A DNA stretch of 30,519 nt, from assembly GCA_024645155.1 (NCBI GenBank), contig JAHEGF010000441.1, positions 1-30,519 on the forward strand, written 5' to 3'. The position numbers and the translations under genes were made by a program. This stretch comes from Phyllobacteriaceae bacterium. Lineage in GTDB: Bacteria; Pseudomonadota; Alphaproteobacteria; Rhizobiales; Rhizobiaceae. This document shows, one piece after another, positions 23,113 to 30,519 of this stretch; within the stretch, counting starts at the first letter, position 1, and the number at the start of each line of letters is the position of its first letter. The notes under the pieces are model-generated. The model was not told where the DNA came from and did no database searches. It was given only the letters and a program-made list of their open reading frames with translations.

Positions 23113-24336
23113 GTGGAATTTGCTCAATTCGTCCGTTCCAATGGGCGCTGGCTTTCCGGTGCCTTTCTGCTGACCTTCTTTTCGTCATTCGGCCAGACCT
23201 TCTTCATTTCACTGTCGGCCGGCCACATCCGCGCCGAATACGGGCTGAGCCACGGTGGATTCGGCACCCTGTACATGGTGGCAACACTGGCGAGCGCCGC
23301 GACGCTGCCCTGGCTCGGCCAGATCGTGGACAGCCGGTCAACAAGGCAGGTGACGCTCATCATCCTGCCCGCGCTTGCCGCGGCAACGCTGGCGATGGCC
23401 GTTTCGAGCCATATCGCCATCCTGGCGGTAACGATCTACCTGTTGCGGCTGTTTGGCCAGGGAATGATGACGCACAATGCGGTCACCGCCACGGCGCGCT
23501 GGTTTGAACGCAGCCGCGGCCGGGCAATGTCGATTGCAGTCATCGGCCACCAGGCGGGCGAGGGGGTGTTCCCGTTTGTCTTTGTAGCGCTCAGCGCGGC
23601 GATCGGCTGGCGCCTGTCGTGGCTGGCTGCAACGGTGCTGCTGATCACGATCGCCCTGCCGGTCACCGCATATCTGAACGGTCCCGAACGTACGCCGCTT
23701 GGTACCGCCGGCGATCCGGCCTATCCGGCAAACCGCGGTATGACGCGCAAACAGGTGGTCCGCGATCCGCTGTTTTATGCGCTGCTGCTCGGCATCATGG
23801 CGCCCGGTTTTATCGGCACAACCATCTTCTTTCACCAGATATACCTGATTGAGCTGCGCGGCTGGACAGCAGAGGTATTTGCCGTGGCCTTTGCCGTCAT
23901 GGCGGCGATGACGGTTACGTTCGCGCTGGTCTCTGGCCAGTTGATCGACCGGTTTTCGGCAACGCGGATGCTGCCGGGTTTTCTGGTGCCACTCGGTCTC
24001 GGCTGCCTGACGCTCGCGCTGGTCGAGGCGCAATGGGCGGCTTTCGCGTTCATGGGCCTGATGGGCTTGTCCTATGGCTTCTCATCGACGCTTTTTGGCG
24101 CTGTCTGGCCGGAAGTCTATGGCTTGAAGCATCTGGGATCGATCCGGGCGCTGACCGTCTCGATCATGGTTTTCGCCACCGCGGCTGGACCCGGCCTGAC
24201 CGGATTTCTGATTGACCGCGGCGTACCCTACACGGCGCAAATCACGACAATGGGGATCTACTGTTTTGCAGCCTCGTTGCTGCTGGTACCGGTGTCACGA
24301 ATGCTGACAGCGCGCGGGCTTTACAGGACGGATTGA
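23113..24336 (+). CDS. Major facilitator superfamily transporter
   Basis: The 407-residue protein has about twelve predicted transmembrane helices in two halves, joined by a polar loop around residues 195-215 (NGPERTPLGTAGDPAYPANR). Motif-A-like loops are present after helix 2 (GQIVDSRSTRQ) and after helix 8 (GQLIDRFSATR). GTG 23113 is preceded by AGGTGA at 10 nt. The substrate is not evident. It does not resemble a typical sugar symporter or a known IolT-type inositol transporter. It is convergent with the phosphate transporter gene. Confidence 0.88.
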   Translation: MEFAQFVRSNGRWLSGAFLLTFFSSFGQTFFISLSAGHIRAEYGLSHGGFGTLYMVATLASAATLPWLGQIVDSRSTRQVTLIILPALAAATLAMAVSSHIAILAVTIYLLRLFGQGMMTHNAVTATARWFERSRGRAMSIAVIGHQAGEGVFPFVFVALSAAIGWRLSWLAATVLLITIALPVTAYLNGPERTPLGTAGDPAYPANRGMTRKQVVRDPLFYALLLGIMAPGFIGTTIFFHQIYLIELRGWTAEVFAVAFAVMAAMTVTFALVSGQLIDRFSATRMLPGFLVPLGLGCLTLALVEAQWAAFAFMGLMGLSYGFSSTLFGAVWPEVYGLKHLGSIRALTVSIMVFATAAGPGLTGFLIDRGVPYTAQITTMGIYCFAASLLLVPVSRMLTARGLYRTD

Positions 24337-24341
24337 ACCGG

Positions 24342-24358
24342 GCTGCGGCGTACGCAGC
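24342..24358. terminator. Hairpin between convergent MFS and PiT genes
   Basis: GCTGCG and CGCAGC form a 6-bp stem with a GCGTA loop in the 24-bp gap between the two stop codons. It could act for both directions, but it lacks flanking T runs. Confidence 0.4.
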
Positions 24359-24360
24359 GC

Positions 24361-25911
24361 TCAGGTTATTGCGTTCAGGAACACGAAGATGATTGCCGCA
24401 AGCAGGGCCGCTGCCGGAACGGTAATGAGCCACGCTGCGATGATGGTGGTGAAGTGGGCGCGGCGCACAAGCCTGCGGCGCATGATCTCGGCGCCGGAAA
24501 TGCGAACCGTTTCATCCTGCTCTGCCGCTTCCCAGGCCTTTTCCAGCGGACTCGAGCCGTTCTTGGCGCGGGCGCCTTGCAGTTTCTTCTCGATGTAGCG
24601 CCGCCGCCGCTTGGAATTGGCGGTGTACCATTCGCGGAAAAATCCGACCCCGAACACTGCGCCGACGGCGATATGTGTCGACGAAACCGGTAGACCGAAC
24701 CATGATGCGATGATGACCGTAATGGCGGCAGACAGGGCAACGCAATAGGCGCGCATCGGATTCAGCTTGGTGATCTGCTCGCCGACCATGCGGATCAGTT
24801 TCGGGCCGAAAAGCAGCAGCCCGAAGGAAATACCGGCAGCACCGATGATCATCACCCAGAGCGGGATATGAACCTTTGCTGCGACGTCTCCGGCCTCGGC
24901 GGTGTGAACGATGGCCGCCAACGGGCCGACGGCATTGGCGACGTCGTTTGCGCCATGGGCAAAGGACAGCAGGGCTGCCGAACAGATCAGCGGAATATGG
25001 AATAGCTTGCGCAGGGACTGGTTGCGATTTTCCATTCCTTCCGACTGGCGCCGTATCAGCGGCCGGGTGATACCGTAAACAATGACGAAAGCGGCCACCG
25101 ATATCAGGCTGATTGTCATGCCGTCGAGATTGATGATTTTCTTGAGGCCTTTCATTGCCAGGTAGCCGGCAAAGGCAGCAGCCATGATGGCAACGAGTAC
25201 CGGTATCCAGCGCCGGGCCGCAGCAATCTTGTCTTCCTGGTAGATCAGGGCGATCTTGATGAAGGCAAGGAAACCCGCCGCGATCGCTCCGCCAAGCAGC
25301 GGCGAGATGACCCAGCTTGCCGCGATTGCCGACATGACTGGCCAGTTGACCGCTGAAATGCCGGCGGCCGCCATGCCGGCACCCATCACGCCGCCCACCA
25401 CGGAATGAGTGGTGGATACGGGAGCCCCGATCCAGGTCGCCAGATTGACCCATAGCGCGGACGATATCAGTGCCGCCATCATCGCCCAGATGAAGACGTT
25501 GGGCGAGGCAACCGAGGCCGGATCGATAATGCCCTTGGAAATCGTCGAGACAACGTCGCCGCCCGCGATCAGCGCGCCGGCGCTCTCGAATATGGCGGCA
25601 ATAAGCAATGCCCCGCCGAGCGTCAACGCCCGGGATCCGACCGCAGGGCCGACATTGTTTGCGACATCGTTGGCGCCGATGTTCAGTGCCATGTAGGCAC
25701 CGATCGCGGCGGCCAGAATGATAACCAGCGCGCGCGGTTCGCCGGCGACGTAGATGCCGGCAAAGATCGCGGAGAGCACGAGGAATACAAGGCTTATCCC
25801 AGGACCGGCGAGCCCGCGCGCAACAAAGGAGGTTGCCTGCTCGACATGGACCAGCTTGTCGAGATCCTTGTCGAGTGTTTCCTTGCGCAGTGCCGGATCC
25901 TGGTTGGCCAT
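24361..25911 (-). CDS. Inorganic phosphate transporter, PiT family
   Basis: The 516-residue membrane protein belongs to the PiT family, low-affinity phosphate uptake coupled to a cation. The family's duplicated signature is clear: GANDVANNVGP from residue 79 and GANDVANAVGP from residue 320. Two P-V-S-T/S-T-H motifs follow (GAPVSTTHSVVGG and GLPVSSTHIAVGA). A polar cytosolic segment of about 70 residues rich in Arg, Lys and Glu lies before the last helix (NSKRRRRYIEKK onward). ATG 25911 is preferred to the upstream TTG at 25926. A CCGTCA/TGACGG hairpin lies at 25920-25940 just before the start. The Nudix gene is 80 bp upstream in the same direction. Confidence 0.93.
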   Translation of the reverse strand: MANQDPALRKETLDKDLDKLVHVEQATSFVARGLAGPGISLVFLVLSAIFAGIYVAGEPRALVIILAAAIGAYMALNIGANDVANNVGPAVGSRALTLGGALLIAAIFESAGALIAGGDVVSTISKGIIDPASVASPNVFIWAMMAALISSALWVNLATWIGAPVSTTHSVVGGVMGAGMAAAGISAVNWPVMSAIAASWVISPLLGGAIAAGFLAFIKIALIYQEDKIAAARRWIPVLVAIMAAAFAGYLAMKGLKKIINLDGMTISLISVAAFVIVYGITRPLIRRQSEGMENRNQSLRKLFHIPLICSAALLSFAHGANDVANAVGPLAAIVHTAEAGDVAAKVHIPLWVMIIGAAGISFGLLLFGPKLIRMVGEQITKLNPMRAYCVALSAAITVIIASWFGLPVSSTHIAVGAVFGVGFFREWYTANSKRRRRYIEKKLQGARAKNGSSPLEKAWEAAEQDETVRISGAEIMRRRLVRRAHFTTIIAAWLITVPAAALLAAIIFVFLNAIT

Positions 25912-25991
25912 GGTGTGTCCCGTCAAAATGATCCTGACGGATTTACGGCGTCATGTGGCCACTTGCAACGATTGGTAATGGGAATGGCGGC

Positions 25992-26483
25992 TCAGGCGGC
26001 AATAACCCGTGGATTGTCGCCAAATGTGGTTATGAGTTCTGCCAGATCAGGCTCCGACACCATGCGCGCAGCCTTCCTCTGGCTGACCCAGTTGCGCACG
26101 CGATCGTTCTTTTCGGGCCAATCCGACTTCACTGATTCGACCAGTAGCGGGAAGACATGAACCTCGTAGCTTTGTGCCAGTCCGGTTGGAAGTATCTTGT
26201 CATGGAGGTAGACACCGCAGGCTGCAGGCGAAATCCGTCCGTTGATGCCGGCTTCCTCGCGCGCTTCGCGCAATGCCGAAGCCGAAAGGGTTTCGCCAGG
26301 TTCCGGCCAGCCCTTGGGCAGTATCCAGCGCCCGGTTCTCTGGCTGGTGACCAGCAGGATCTGGACCTTGCCGCGGGATTTGCGATAGGGCAATGCCGCC
26401 GCCTGGATGCGCGGCGCCACTCCGCCGAGTGCACGGCGAATGCGTTCCTTCCATTGTGCCAAAGTCATCGGCCCGAGAATCAT
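25992..26483 (-). CDS. Nudix hydrolase
   Basis: The 163-residue protein contains a complete Nudix box at residues 58-80, GWPEPGETLSASALREAREE then AGI, which fits Gx5Ex7REUxEExGU exactly. The preceding RWILPKG strand is usual for the diphosphoinositol polyphosphate or Ap4A-type subgroup found in Rhizobiales. Nudix enzymes cleave nucleoside-diphosphate-linked compounds with Mg2+; the substrate here is unknown. ATG 26483 has AAAGGAG at a good distance. It may be co-transcribed with the phosphate transporter gene downstream. Confidence 0.92.
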   Translation of the reverse strand: MILGPMTLAQWKERIRRALGGVAPRIQAAALPYRKSRGKVQILLVTSQRTGRWILPKGWPEPGETLSASALREAREEAGINGRISPAACGVYLHDKILPTGLAQSYEVHVFPLLVESVKSDWPEKNDRVRNWVSQRKAARMVSEPDLAELITTFGDNPRVIAA

Positions 26484-26523
26484 CGGTGCTCCTTTGCGCG
26501 AAATCTAGGCGCTGATCCTATAT

Positions 26524-26574
26524 CAGGAGGTTAACATACGGTTATTGATGGTAAATATATAGTTAACCCGCCTG
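26524..26574. repeat. Inverted repeat upstream of gltX
   Basis: CAGGAGGTTAAC at 26524-26535 and GTTAACCCGCCTG at 26562-26574 are inverted copies with a small internal mismatch, around a 26-nt AT-rich centre (GTAAATATATA). It sits in the divergent gap between the Nudix and gltX genes and may be a regulator site or a promoter region. No known motif is recognised. Confidence 0.4.
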
Positions 26575-26647
26575 GTCAAGGGTCCGAACGATAACAGCCG
26601 CCACCTTTGCCTTGCAAATGCCGGAGGCTTCCGATACGCCGCCGTTC

Positions 26648-28021
26648 ATGATCCCAACTGTCCGTTTCGCCCCGTCGCCAACCGGGTACATCCACATCGG
26701 CAATGCCCGCACGGCGCTGTTCAACTGGCTGTTCTGCCTGAAAAACGGCGGCCGGTTCATTTTGCGATTTGATGATACCGACGTTGAAAGATCGAAACAG
26801 ATCTATTCCGATGCCATTGCCGAGGACCTTGCCTGGCTCGGGATCGTTCCCGACGAGACAATCTACCAGTCGAAGCGTACCAAAAGCCACGATGCGTCGG
26901 TTTCCAGGCTGAAGGAGGCGGGGCTCCTCTATCCCTGCTATGAAACGCCCGAAGAACTGGAGCGCCGGCGCAAGATCCTGCTGACGCGGCGATTGCCGCC
27001 GGTCTACGGCCGCGAAGCGCTGAAACTTTCGGACGCGCAAAAACAGGCGTTTGAGGCAGAAGGGCGGCGGCCGCATTGGCGATTCCTCCTACCCAACCAC
27101 GATGGCGACCCGTTCGAAACAAAACGGACCGAGGTCACTTTCGACGACATCATCCGCGGTCCCCAGACCGTCGACCTGGCATCAATGTCCGATCCGGTGT
27201 TGGTTCGCGCCGACGGAAGCTATCTTTACACGCTGCCGTCCGTGGCCGACGACATTGCCACCGGTGTCAGCCATGTCATTCGCGGCGACGACCACATCAC
27301 CAATACGGGCGCACAAATCGCCCTGTTTGAGGCGCTCGGCGGCAAACCGCCGGTCTTCGGCCATCACAACCTGCTGATCAACGCCACCGGCGAGGGCCTG
27401 TCGAAGCGCAAGGGCGCGCTGTCGATCGGTGCGTTGCGCAAAGCAGGCTATGAGCCGATGGCGGTGGCCTCGCTGGCGGTTCTGATCGGTACATCGCGGA
27501 ATGTCGAGGCGGTAGCGAGCATGGACCGGCTTGCAGAAGAATTCGAACCCTCAGCGGCTTCGAAATCCGCGGCGCGTTTCGATCCGGCGGAACTGGCAAC
27601 GCTTAGCCGGGCATTGGTTCACGAGAAAACCGCTTCCGATGTTGATAAAATACTTGAAGAAATTGGCGTAAGCCGCAATAAAAAAGAAGAATTCTGGAAT
27701 TGCGTTCGGGGAAATCTTGACACGGTTGCCGATGCCGCCGAGTGGTGGGCGATCATCCGCGATGGTCCCGATACAAGCGAACGGGTCGGCGAAGGCGACC
27801 TGGAGTTTGTGCGCACGGCATTCGACCTTCTTCCGGATGGCCAATTCGACCAGACGACGTGGAGATCCTGGACCGGATTGGTCAAGGAACAGACCGGGCG
27901 TAAAGGCCGGGCCTTGTTCATGCCGCTCAGAATTGCCCTAACGGGTCGGACATCCGGGCCGGAGCTTTCAGATCTATTGCCTCTTCTGGGTCGGGAAGAA
28001 ACGCTGGCCCGACGACCCTGA
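26648..28021 (+). CDS. gltX: Glutamyl-tRNA synthetase (second, GltX2-like type)
   Basis: The enzyme charges tRNA with glutamate. The class I signatures are intact: HIGN at residues 16-19 (the HIGH motif), RFDDTDVERS, IRGDDH, and the KMSKS equivalent LSKRKG at 251-256. The 457-residue length, FDDTD instead of IEDTD, and a shorter anticodon-binding domain fit the second GluRS form found beside the standard one in many Alphaproteobacteria. ATG 26648 is chosen because it begins right at the conserved MIPTVRFAPSPTG. In-frame ATG 26618 is possible, and neither has an ideal ribosome site. The last 95 bp overlap the convergent DUF2865 gene. Confidence 0.92.
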   Translation: MIPTVRFAPSPTGYIHIGNARTALFNWLFCLKNGGRFILRFDDTDVERSKQIYSDAIAEDLAWLGIVPDETIYQSKRTKSHDASVSRLKEAGLLYPCYETPEELERRRKILLTRRLPPVYGREALKLSDAQKQAFEAEGRRPHWRFLLPNHDGDPFETKRTEVTFDDIIRGPQTVDLASMSDPVLVRADGSYLYTLPSVADDIATGVSHVIRGDDHITNTGAQIALFEALGGKPPVFGHHNLLINATGEGLSKRKGALSIGALRKAGYEPMAVASLAVLIGTSRNVEAVASMDRLAEEFEPSAASKSAARFDPAELATLSRALVHEKTASDVDKILEEIGVSRNKKEEFWNCVRGNLDTVADAAEWWAIIRDGPDTSERVGEGDLEFVRTAFDLLPDGQFDQTTWRSWTGLVKEQTGRKGRALFMPLRIALTGRTSGPELSDLLPLLGREETLARRP

Positions 28022-29042
28022 CACTGCCGGTCTGGCCACCGTTCTTGCGGCGCTGGACTTCGGTGGTGCCGGTGTCTGCTTCCGGGGCGGTTTTTTCACC
28101 AAGATTTGCAAATGTGCCGGAATCCCTTGCCGGATCGGGAAGGGCATTTGCTGCGGGTACCTGTTCTTCGGCGTTTCCGGATTCCGTTTCAGCGGCAGTC
28201 CTGCCGGCCACAACCGAAAAGCTTTTGGGTGCATTGCACGTGCAACCGGGATCGATGACCGCGTTTGCCTGGCGGTAGCGCAAGGCGTTCGGGTGTTCGA
28301 TGTAGGGCTGGCCATCGAGCGAGACCATGTCTTCGGATTCCTGGCCGGGTACGGAATGATAATAGAGTTCAACGTCTGTTCCGGGGCACATCGATTCGCA
28401 TATCTGGCGGTCCCTGCCAAACAGATGGCTGGAAGTGGAAAAGGATATCGGGAAATAATAGCCGTCGCAGGTCCGCACGCACAGCGTCCGGTATGTTCCC
28501 GGTCTCAGACCCGGAACAGGCGTGATTTCGCCGTTCGGTCCGGTCACGATGAAACGGTTTTTCAGTTGTGGCAACCGGCGATCCGGAGCGACCGTGGTGA
28601 CCGCTTGCGGCAATTTTCTCTCGGGAGCGCTGCGGCAATTGTTGGCTTCCAGGGATGCCATGATCTTCCGTTTTTGCCGGGAACTCAGGCCGCCGGCCTT
28701 GCGCTCGAGGTTAGCAAGATTAGCTTCCATCCGATCGATGGTTCCCAACAGGGATCGGCAACTGTTGCCGGCGCTGCGTCCAAAACGAAGAAACACGGGT
28801 TTGAGGCAATCCTGGGCGCGGGCCTGGCGGCGTGCCTTGCCAAGTTCCTCGCGCTGGCGTTCGGCGGCCCGCACGTATTTGGCTGAATCCACGGTTTTTG
28901 CACCGGAAACGAGTTGTGCTTCGAGACTCCGGCACAGAAAGGTGTTGGCCTGTGCGTCGTGAGTCGCAAGCGGAATCGACGCGATCACTGCTGCGGCGAG
29001 CGCCAGCCGGCAGGTTTCAGCAATTTTCGATGCTTTGGGCAT
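27927..29042 (-). CDS. Secreted DUF2865 domain protein
   Basis: The 371-residue protein has a signal peptide ending about ATHDAQA|N near residue 33. It then has a helical part rich in Arg, Leu and Gln (about 45-130) and the diagnostic Cys-rich block CVRTCDGYYFPISFSTSSHLFGRDRQICESMCPG with YHSVPGQESEDMVSLDG. This matches the DUF2865 family, known mainly from Rhizobiales and of unknown function. Four or more cysteines suggest disulfides in the periplasm. The C-terminal ~100 residues look disordered. The last ~31 codons lie antisense to the conserved gltX end. ATG 29042 has only a weak ribosome site (GTGAA). It is a single-gene unit. Confidence 0.87.
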   Translation of the reverse strand: MPKASKIAETCRLALAAAVIASIPLATHDAQANTFLCRSLEAQLVSGAKTVDSAKYVRAAERQREELGKARRQARAQDCLKPVFLRFGRSAGNSCRSLLGTIDRMEANLANLERKAGGLSSRQKRKIMASLEANNCRSAPERKLPQAVTTVAPDRRLPQLKNRFIVTGPNGEITPVPGLRPGTYRTLCVRTCDGYYFPISFSTSSHLFGRDRQICESMCPGTDVELYYHSVPGQESEDMVSLDGQPYIEHPNALRYRQANAVIDPGCTCNAPKSFSVVAGRTAAETESGNAEEQVPAANALPDPARDSGTFANLGEKTAPEADTGTTEVQRRKNGGQTGSVRVVGPAFLPDPEEAIDLKAPARMSDPLGQF

Positions 29043-29170
29043 TCATTTCACGATTTGGATTTGGCCTGGTTGTGATTTGTCTGCAACCGACGGTATCACG
29101 AACTGTTAACCACTGCGTTAACTGCCGGACATATATGAATTCGGCCCCGATCGCTACCAAGGACAAGGTT

Positions 29171-30519
29171 TCAGCCGTCTTTTTGTGCCGCCTCGACTAC
29201 CGCTAGGGCAGTCATGTTGACAATGCCGCGAGAGGTGACCGATGTCGTCAGGATGTGGGCCGGCATCGCGGTTCCGAGCAGTATCGGGCCGACATGCAAC
29301 GCATCGAGCATGGATTTGGCGGTGGTCAGCGTGATGTTTGCAGCGTCAAGGTTCGGGAACACCAGCAGATTTGCCTCGCCGGACAGCTGGGAATAGGGAT
29401 AGACGCGTTCACGCAGCGATGCGGATATCGCCGAATCGCCGTGCATTTCGCCGTCAACCACCAGATCTGGCGCCGCCTTGTGGAGCAGGGCGGTGGCCTT
29501 GCGCATCTTGGCCGAACTGGCCGAATCCCGCGATCCGAAATTCGAGTGCGACAGCAAGGCTGCTTTCGGTTCAATGCCGAATCGCCTGATTTCATCTGCC
29601 GCCAGCAGGGTCATTTCGACGATTTCCTCGGCAGTCGGGTCTATGGTCACATAGGTGTCGGTGAAGAAGGTGATGCCGCGCTGGGAAATCAGCATCGACA
29701 GGGTCGAAAGGTCCTGCACGCCGCCGGCGCGGCCGATAATCTGGTCGACATTGCGCAAATGACGTTCAAAGCGGCCTTCAAGACCGCAGATCATGGCGTC
29801 GGCCTCCTTGCGCAACAGGGTCAGCGCGGCGATCACGGTGGAATTGGTGCGTACCAGTGTGCGTGCGGCTTCCGGAGTGACGCCAAGACGGCCGGTCTGC
29901 TTTGCCAGCAGATCGACAAATTCGCGATAACGCGGGTCGTCATTGGGATTGACGATCTTGAAGTCCCTGCCGGGTTGGATTCGAAGTCCGAAACGATTGA
30001 GCCGGTTTGTGATAACCTCCGGCCTGCCGATCAGGATCGGTTCGGCAATACGCTCTTCAAGCAGGACCTGGGCGGCACGCAAGACCCGCTCGTCTTCGCC
30101 GTCGGCGTAGATGACCCGCTTGTTGCCGGCAGATTTCGCCGCTGCAAAGACCGGCTTCATCACCATGCCGGAGCGGAAGACAAACCGGTTCAGGCGGTCG
30201 AGATAGGCCTCCATGTCGGTAATCGGCCTTGCCGCAACGCCGGTCTTGGCGGCCGCCACGGCGACAGCGGGCGCGATGCGCAGGATCAGCCGCGGGTCGA
30301 ATGGCGAGGGGATCAGGTAGTCCGGGCCGAAAGTCTGCGCCTCGCCCGAATAGGCGCGGGCGGCGACATCGGACGGCTCTTCACGCGCCAACCCGGCAAT
30401 GGCGTTAACCGCTGCCATTTTCATTTCCTCGTTGATGGCGCTGGCCCCGGCATCAAGCGCGCCGCGGAAAATATAGGGAAAGCACAGGACATTGTTGACC
30501 TGATTGGGAAAGTCGGAGC
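29171..30519 (-). CDS. NADP-dependent malic enzyme, C-terminal part (cut by window edge)
   Basis: The open frame continues past the window end, so the N-terminal half is missing. The visible first residues (SDFPNQVNNVLCFPYIFRGA) belong to the NAD(P)-binding domain of malic enzyme. From about IYADGEDERVLRAAQVL onward the protein is a phosphotransacetylase-like domain, which in the MaeB/Tme class is thought to be regulatory, sensing acetyl-CoA, rather than catalytic. The enzyme decarboxylates malate to pyruvate and supplies NADPH. An internal ATG at 30424 is not the start. The protein ends VVEAAQKDG. maeB (tme) or dme cannot be separated without the N-terminus. Confidence 0.93.
   Translation of the reverse strand, partial: SDFPNQVNNVLCFPYIFRGALDAGASAINEEMKMAAVNAIAGLAREEPSDVAARAYSGEAQTFGPDYLIPSPFDPRLILRIAPAVAVAAAKTGVAARPITDMEAYLDRLNRFVFRSGMVMKPVFAAAKSAGNKRVIYADGEDERVLRAAQVLLEERIAEPILIGRPEVITNRLNRFGLRIQPGRDFKIVNPNDDPRYREFVDLLAKQTGRLGVTPEAARTLVRTNSTVIAALTLLRKEADAMICGLEGRFERHLRNVDQIIGRAGGVQDLSTLSMLISQRGITFFTDTYVTIDPTAEEIVEMTLLAADEIRRFGIEPKAALLSHSNFGSRDSASSAKMRKATALLHKAAPDLVVDGEMHGDSAISASLRERVYPYSQLSGEANLLVFPNLDAANITLTTAKSMLDALHVGPILLGTAMPAHILTTSVTSRGIVNMTALAVVEAAQKDG

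Noticed and set aside
24512..25453. A second - strand open frame of 313 codons inside the phosphate transporter gene
   Set aside because: It is frame-shifted relative to the PiT gene, rich in Arg, His and Gly, and without membrane segments or family motifs.
1..30519. Mobile elements, CRISPR, tRNA or defence systems
   Set aside because: No transposase, integrase, terminal inverted repeats, regularly spaced repeats, tRNA TPsiC arm or defence-type domains were seen. The gene content is metabolic and housekeeping.

Overview
The window looks like chromosomal DNA of an alphaproteobacterium, most likely a member of the Hyphomicrobiales (Rhizobiales). The reasons are the GC-rich codon use, a ~1270-residue B12-dependent ribonucleotide reductase, a DUF2865-type secreted protein, a malic enzyme carrying a phosphotransacetylase-like tail, and a rhizobial-type inositol dehydrogenase. 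The genus cannot be named from the sequence. No tRNA, rRNA, CRISPR array, insertion sequence or phage gene was seen.

Layout. (1) 1-2600: small housekeeping and regulatory genes on the + strand: a secreted ankyrin-repeat protein, a cold-shock protein with its own terminator, an 82-residue ParB-N-like protein, a possible small membrane protein and a PilZ protein. (2) 2786-6881: nrdJ on the - strand, with a ~230-nt leader and a promoter overlapped by two NrdR boxes 31 bp apart. (3) 7203-22395: a large inositol catabolism region. A tight - strand operon runs iolD-iolC-iolB-like-iolJ-iolG(idhA)-phyH and ends at an intrinsic terminator. Divergent from it is a + strand operon of a Gfo/Idh/MocA oxidoreductase, iolE and a second Gfo/Idh/MocA oxidoreductase. 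A LacI-family regulator lies convergent to that operon and divergent from an ABC importer operon (binding protein, permease, half-size ATPase) that ends in a canonical iolB. (4) 22533-30519: an UspA-like stress protein, an MFS transporter, a PiT phosphate transporter, a Nudix hydrolase, a second-type glutamyl-tRNA synthetase (gltX), a DUF2865 protein that overlaps the gltX 3' end antisense, and the C-terminal part of a malic enzyme cut by the window edge.

How region 3 works together. The importer brings in an inositol. IolG oxidises it and IolE dehydrates the inosose. IolD opens the ring, IolB isomerises 5-deoxyglucuronate, IolC phosphorylates the product, and IolJ cleaves it to dihydroxyacetone phosphate and malonate semialdehyde. 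The last enzyme, IolA, is not in the window. Control appears to be by the local LacI protein. The same perfect 16-bp palindrome (TTGCAACCGGTTGCAA) occurs in both divergent promoter regions, and in both the half-site supplies the -35 hexamer of the leftward promoter, with 17 bp to a good -10.

The unusual parts are two different IolB-family proteins, three Gfo/Idh/MocA dehydrogenases, an unfused IolC plus a separate class II aldolase, and a phytanoyl-CoA-dioxygenase-like Fe(II)/2-oxoglutarate enzyme as the last gene of the iol operon. Together these suggest that the locus handles a modified inositol or a stereoisomer as well as myo-inositol. That substrate claim is inference.
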